Positions 16,720 to 19,529 of a stretch of DNA of 19,529 bases are shown here, piece after piece (the stretch's first letter is position 1; the number at the start of each line of letters is the position of its first letter). The stretch comes from Lachnospiraceae bacterium. GTDB taxonomy: Bacteria; Bacillota; Clostridia; Lachnospirales; Lachnospiraceae. The stretch is taken from contig JAFOIS010000033.1 in assembly GCA_017420605.1 (NCBI GenBank), positions 1 to 19,529 of the forward strand, in the 5' to 3' direction. The notes beneath the pieces were generated by a model. The model worked only from the letters and a program-made list of their open reading frames with translations. It was not told where the DNA came from and did no database searches. The position numbers and the translations under genes are program-made.

Positions 16720-19200
16720 ATGGGTAAGCGGATCCTGAAATTCGCGGTGCTTGTCCTCGTTTTCCTCGGGGGCAACCTGCTGTTCTCGAACTTAATGAAT
16801 ACGCAGTCTACAGAGAGTGCGTCGGATCTTCCGGATCCGACGCTTCCTGTCGTCTATATCAATCTGAACGGCGTCAAGGTCAACGAGATGCACGGATATA
16901 CGATGGAGATGGACGGCCGCAAACTGCGCGAGAGCATCATCCCGCTGACCACGGACCGCAACATCACCGTATCCTATAAGGCCTTCGGCACAAGCGTCGA
17001 ATCCGTCTCCTACGAGGTCTTTACGCCGGATACCGGGGAAATGGTCGAAAACGGCAAGATCAGCAACTTCAAGGACGACGGCGACAGCCGCACCGCGACG
17101 TTCTCGCTTTCCGAACCGCTGCTCATGAACCGGGAATATCCGATCCGTTTTATCCTCCGGAGCGGCGGCGCGGATATATATTACTACGCGCGGCTTCTGC
17201 AGCGGGCGGATCTTGTGATCAGCCAGTATCTCGAATTTGTCAATAACTTTTACCAGACCTGCCTCAACAAGCAGGCCGCGGGCGAACTGAAGGCCTATAT
17301 CGAACCGGACGACACCGTCCAGAACCGGAGCTTTGCAAACGTCAATATCCATTCGTCGCTGGAAATGATCACCTGGGGAGACTTAAGGCCCCAGCTTTTC
17401 CGCAAGGCGGTCCCGAAGATCCGGGAGATCAACGCGGTCACCTGCACGATCACCTGCGACTATCTCATCAGCGCGCCGAACGGACGCGGCGGCACGGAGA
17501 TCTATTACGTCACCGAGTATTACCGTCTGCGCTACTACAACTCGGTCGTGTATCTGCTGAATTTCGAGCGGCAGGCGCTGCAGGAATTCGACGCCGCCAA
17601 TTCGCCGATCCAGGCGTCGGGCGTGAACCTCGGCATCAGCACCCGCGACGTGCAGTTCAAATCGGACGAAAGCTCCCGCATCGTTGCCTTCGTGCAGAAC
17701 GGGGGTCTGTGGGAATTCCAGTCGCGTGCGGAAAAACTGATCCAGATCTTTTCCTTCCATTCCCAGAAGGAAGGAAGCGACGAGCGGAGCGATAATATCA
17801 ATTACGGGATCCGGATCCTCAACGTTGCGGCCAACGGCGACGTGGATTTCCTGGTCTACGGTTATATGAGCCGCGGACTTCGGGAGGGCATGTCCGGGAT
17901 CTCGCTCTATCATTATTCGGCGGAACGCGTCAACCTGGAAGAACGCGCCTTCGTGCCTTATCAGGGTTCGGATGAAGTCCTCGCCGAGAGTGTGGAAAAG
18001 CTTTCCTATCTCAGCGCGGACGGGGTGCTCTTCCTCTTCCTTGACGATACGCTGCTCCGCGTGAACACGGAAGACGAAACGAGCGTGTCGCTCCTTGCGG
18101 AGATCCAGCCGGACTGCTTCGTCACGTCCCGTTCGGGCCGTTTCGTGGCCTGGATGAATGAGATGGATCCGTCGGAGAGCCGGGCGATCACGCTGATGAA
18201 TCTTGAGACCGGCGACCAGCGGCGTCTCACCAGCGTCGGCGACACCTATCTGCGCGCGCTCGGCTTCATAAACGACGACCTCATCTACGGCGTCGCGGAG
18301 GCGAACGACCGCGAGGTGCAGGCGACAGGCCGCGTCCTCTTTGCCATGAAGGCGATCTATATCATCGGAGGGGAAGACGGCGTCGTACTCAAGGAATACA
18401 ACCCGGGAAGCATTTATGTAAGTGATCTTGCGATCGAGGAGGGTCTGCTGCGCCTGACACGTGTCCGGCGCGGTACGAATGGCAAGTTTATCGCGGCGCC
18501 GTCCGACGATATCATGAACAATAAACAGGTCGGCGGATCGGAGGTCAAGGCGGAGGCGAAAGCCTCGAGCCGTCAGGGCACCATCATTTCCCTGAATACG
18601 CCGATCGCCAATACCAACGTGAATCCGCTCGTATCCTTCGCGCGGATCAGGACGCCGGAGCGGGAGGTCGTCGTGGACTGCGACATCCGCCCGTCGAGCG
18701 TGCGGCGGTATTTCATTTATGCCTATGGCGGCTATGTCGGCGCGACCACAGACCCGGCACAGGCGGTCCGCCGCGCGGACGAGATGGTCGGCGTCGTGAT
18801 CGATGAGATCGGCCGGTATATTTACGAACGCGGCAATAAGGAAACGAAGGTGGAACTCGGCGAAGACGTCGTGCCGGCCGCCTTCCTTCTGGGCACGATG
18901 AACTGTGAAGCGCTCGAGAAGGCATTGCCCGATATGACGGCCCTCGACCTGACGGGATGTTCGCTCGAACAGGTGCTGTACCTCTTAAGCAGCGGCAGCG
19001 CGGTCCGTGCTCTGCGGGAGGACGGGTCGACCGTCGTGATCGTGGGATACGACCGCTGGAACCTGATCCTATACGATACCCTGACCGGTAAGCGTTATTA
19101 CGTGGCGCAGGAGGATATCGAGCCGGAGCTTACGGAAGCCGGAAGCCGGTACTTAAGTTACCTCGAGATGCGCGCGACCGTGCGCAGCCGGGCTTCCTGA
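16720..19200 (+). CDS. Large exported/membrane-anchored protein with propeller-like and degenerate C39-like regions
   Basis: Unrecognised 826-residue protein. Residues 5-25 are a hydrophobic signal-anchor (ILKFAVLVLVFLGGNLLF) after a KR pair, with no lipobox cysteine, so the bulk should face outside. Residues 45-165 look beta-rich. About 310-600 contain irregular blade-like repeats such as SGRFVAWMNE, ITLMNLETGDQRRLTS and LSADGVLFLFLDDTLLRV, resembling TolB/PD40-type beta-propellers. After a Ser/Ala linker (about 605-625) the C-terminal 180 residues end with LTGCSLEQVLYLLSSGS and STVVIVGYDRW, resembling a C39-like papain fold, but the GHAVVIVGYD histidine is replaced and no QxxxGC nucleophile motif is seen. 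The ATG is 11 bases after ntpD and its nearest GGAG is 17 bases away, suggesting coupling to ntpD. Function unknown. Confidence 0.85.
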   Translation: MGKRILKFAVLVLVFLGGNLLFSNLMNTQSTESASDLPDPTLPVVYINLNGVKVNEMHGYTMEMDGRKLRESIIPLTTDRNITVSYKAFGTSVESVSYEVFTPDTGEMVENGKISNFKDDGDSRTATFSLSEPLLMNREYPIRFILRSGGADIYYYARLLQRADLVISQYLEFVNNFYQTCLNKQAAGELKAYIEPDDTVQNRSFANVNIHSSLEMITWGDLRPQLFRKAVPKIREINAVTCTITCDYLISAPNGRGGTEIYYVTEYYRLRYYNSVVYLLNFERQALQEFDAANSPIQASGVNLGISTRDVQFKSDESSRIVAFVQNGGLWEFQSRAEKLIQIFSFHSQKEGSDERSDNINYGIRILNVAANGDVDFLVYGYMSRGLREGMSGISLYHYSAERVNLEERAFVPYQGSDEVLAESVEKLSYLSADGVLFLFLDDTLLRVNTEDETSVSLLAEIQPDCFVTSRSGRFVAWMNEMDPSESRAITLMNLETGDQRRLTSVGDTYLRALGFINDDLIYGVAEANDREVQATGRVLFAMKAIYIIGGEDGVVLKEYNPGSIYVSDLAIEEGLLRLTRVRRGTNGKFIAAPSDDIMNNKQVGGSEVKAEAKASSRQGTIISLNTPIANTNVNPLVSFARIRTPEREVVVDCDIRPSSVRRYFIYAYGGYVGATTDPAQAVRRADEMVGVVIDEIGRYIYERGNKETKVELGEDVVPAAFLLGTMNCEALEKALPDMTALDLTGCSLEQVLYLLSSGSAVRALREDGSTVVIVGYDRWNLILYDTLTGKRYYVAQEDIEPELTEAGSRYLSYLEMRATVRSRAS

Positions 19201-19304
19201 GAGGGCGGCGGAGCGAAAAAGGGCGGAACGGCCCGGAACGCGCCGGCTTCGGAAGAGTCGCTACGGGGTACGCCGCGAAAGTTGCCGTAAACGAAAGATT
19301 TTGC

Positions 19305-19334
19305 TTGAAATGATCGGAAGACAGAGACTATAAT
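19305..19334 (+). promoter_or_regulatory. Strong sigma70/sigmaA-type promoter at the 3' edge
   Basis: TTGAAA (19305-19310), an 18-base spacer and a perfect TATAAT (19329-19334) predict a transcript starting near 19340. It is the best promoter in the window. The upstream stretch 19201-19304 holds no gene and no clear intrinsic terminator, only a weak GGGC/GCCC stem at 19221-19234. Confidence 0.75.
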
Positions 19335-19340
19335 TACGAA

Positions 19341-19529
19341 TCCGGCGCAGCGGGGGGATCGCTGCGGGCCGGGTCTTAAGGGAGGAATAAGTTTGAAAAA
19401 AGAGGTAGGCGGTTAGATACCGTAATGAGGGCATAGCAAACAAACCCTCAAGGGGTCTTTGAAAAGTAAATATAGACACGACCTAATCAGGAAGCAGTGA
19501 CGGGCAGATCGTCTTTGATGACGTAACCT
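19341..19529 (+). ncRNA. Candidate structured leader or small RNA, unidentified, cut by window end
   Basis: Directly at the predicted transcript start, CCGGC-GCAGCG (19342-19352) pairs with CGCTGC-(GG)-GCCGG (19360-19372) over 11 bp with a two-base bulge. After a GGGAGGA box (19380-19386) the composition turns AT-richer and dense in small stems: CGGT/ACCG (19410-19422), TGAGGG/CCCTCA (19426-19450), GGTC/GACC (19454-19483), GACG/CGTC (19499-19513) and CGTC/GACG (19510-19523). GGTTA (19411-19415) can alternatively pair with TAACC (19524-19528), closing the whole tract. All plus-strand frames are quickly interrupted. I could not match it to tmRNA, RNase P, 6S, SRP RNA, T-box or the common riboswitches. 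It could also be simply an AT-rich leader. Confidence 0.4.

Noticed and set aside
19488..19508. SRP-RNA-like CAGGAAGCAG in the 3' tract
   Set aside because: The match to the SRP tetraloop region covers only a few bases; the flanking conserved helix and GGTCAGG-type sequence are missing.

Overview
The window is a GC-rich (about 60% by eye) bacterial segment carrying a catabolic/housekeeping cluster followed by a complete rotary V/A-type ATPase operon. Strong GGAGG-type ribosome binding sites, a few TTG starts, the Enterococcus hirae-type ATPase gene order (ntpF-I-K-E-C-G-A-B-D), a Thermotoga/archaeal-type S-adenosylhomocysteine hydrolase and a small inverted gene of a kind I associate with Clostridia all suggest an anaerobic Firmicute. 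A high-GC Clostridia or Lachnospiraceae-like gut or rumen organism is the best guess, and no lineage marker gene is present to settle it.

Layout: positions 1-119 are an exact copy of an internal piece of the mtaD gene (657-775) and look like a contig-end artefact. After the 3' end of an unrecognised gene (120-307) comes a co-directional row: mtaD (MTA/SAH deaminase), ahcY (SAH or S-inosylhomocysteine hydrolase) and pgi (glucose-6-phosphate isomerase). A small conserved-looking gene of 88 codons lies on the opposite strand (4655-4921). Divergent from it are greA and an aconitase-superfamily hydratase resembling E. coli YbhJ. A good sigma70/sigmaA-type promoter (7950-7978) then opens the ATPase operon (8078-16708). 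A tenth gene (16720-19200), only 11 bases after ntpD, encodes a large exported or membrane-anchored protein with a beta-propeller-like middle and a C-terminal segment resembling a papain-like C39 fold without its catalytic residues. The last 330 bases hold no convincing gene but contain a strong promoter, a stable hairpin at the predicted transcript start, a perfect Shine-Dalgarno in front of a seven-codon reading frame, and an AT-richer, hairpin-dense tract running off the window.

How the genes work together: mtaD and ahcY form a methyl-cycle salvage module; their pairing and the hydrolase subtype suggest SAH may be deaminated to S-inosylhomocysteine before hydrolysis. The ATPase has every subunit needed for a working enzyme, with catalytic residues intact. 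Its rotor subunit carries the full set of Na+-binding residues known from E. hirae NtpK, so it is probably Na+-coupled. The exported tenth gene product is the best candidate in the window for an undescribed component associated with the ATPase, and the 3' terminal tract is the best candidate for an unidentified structured RNA or leader.
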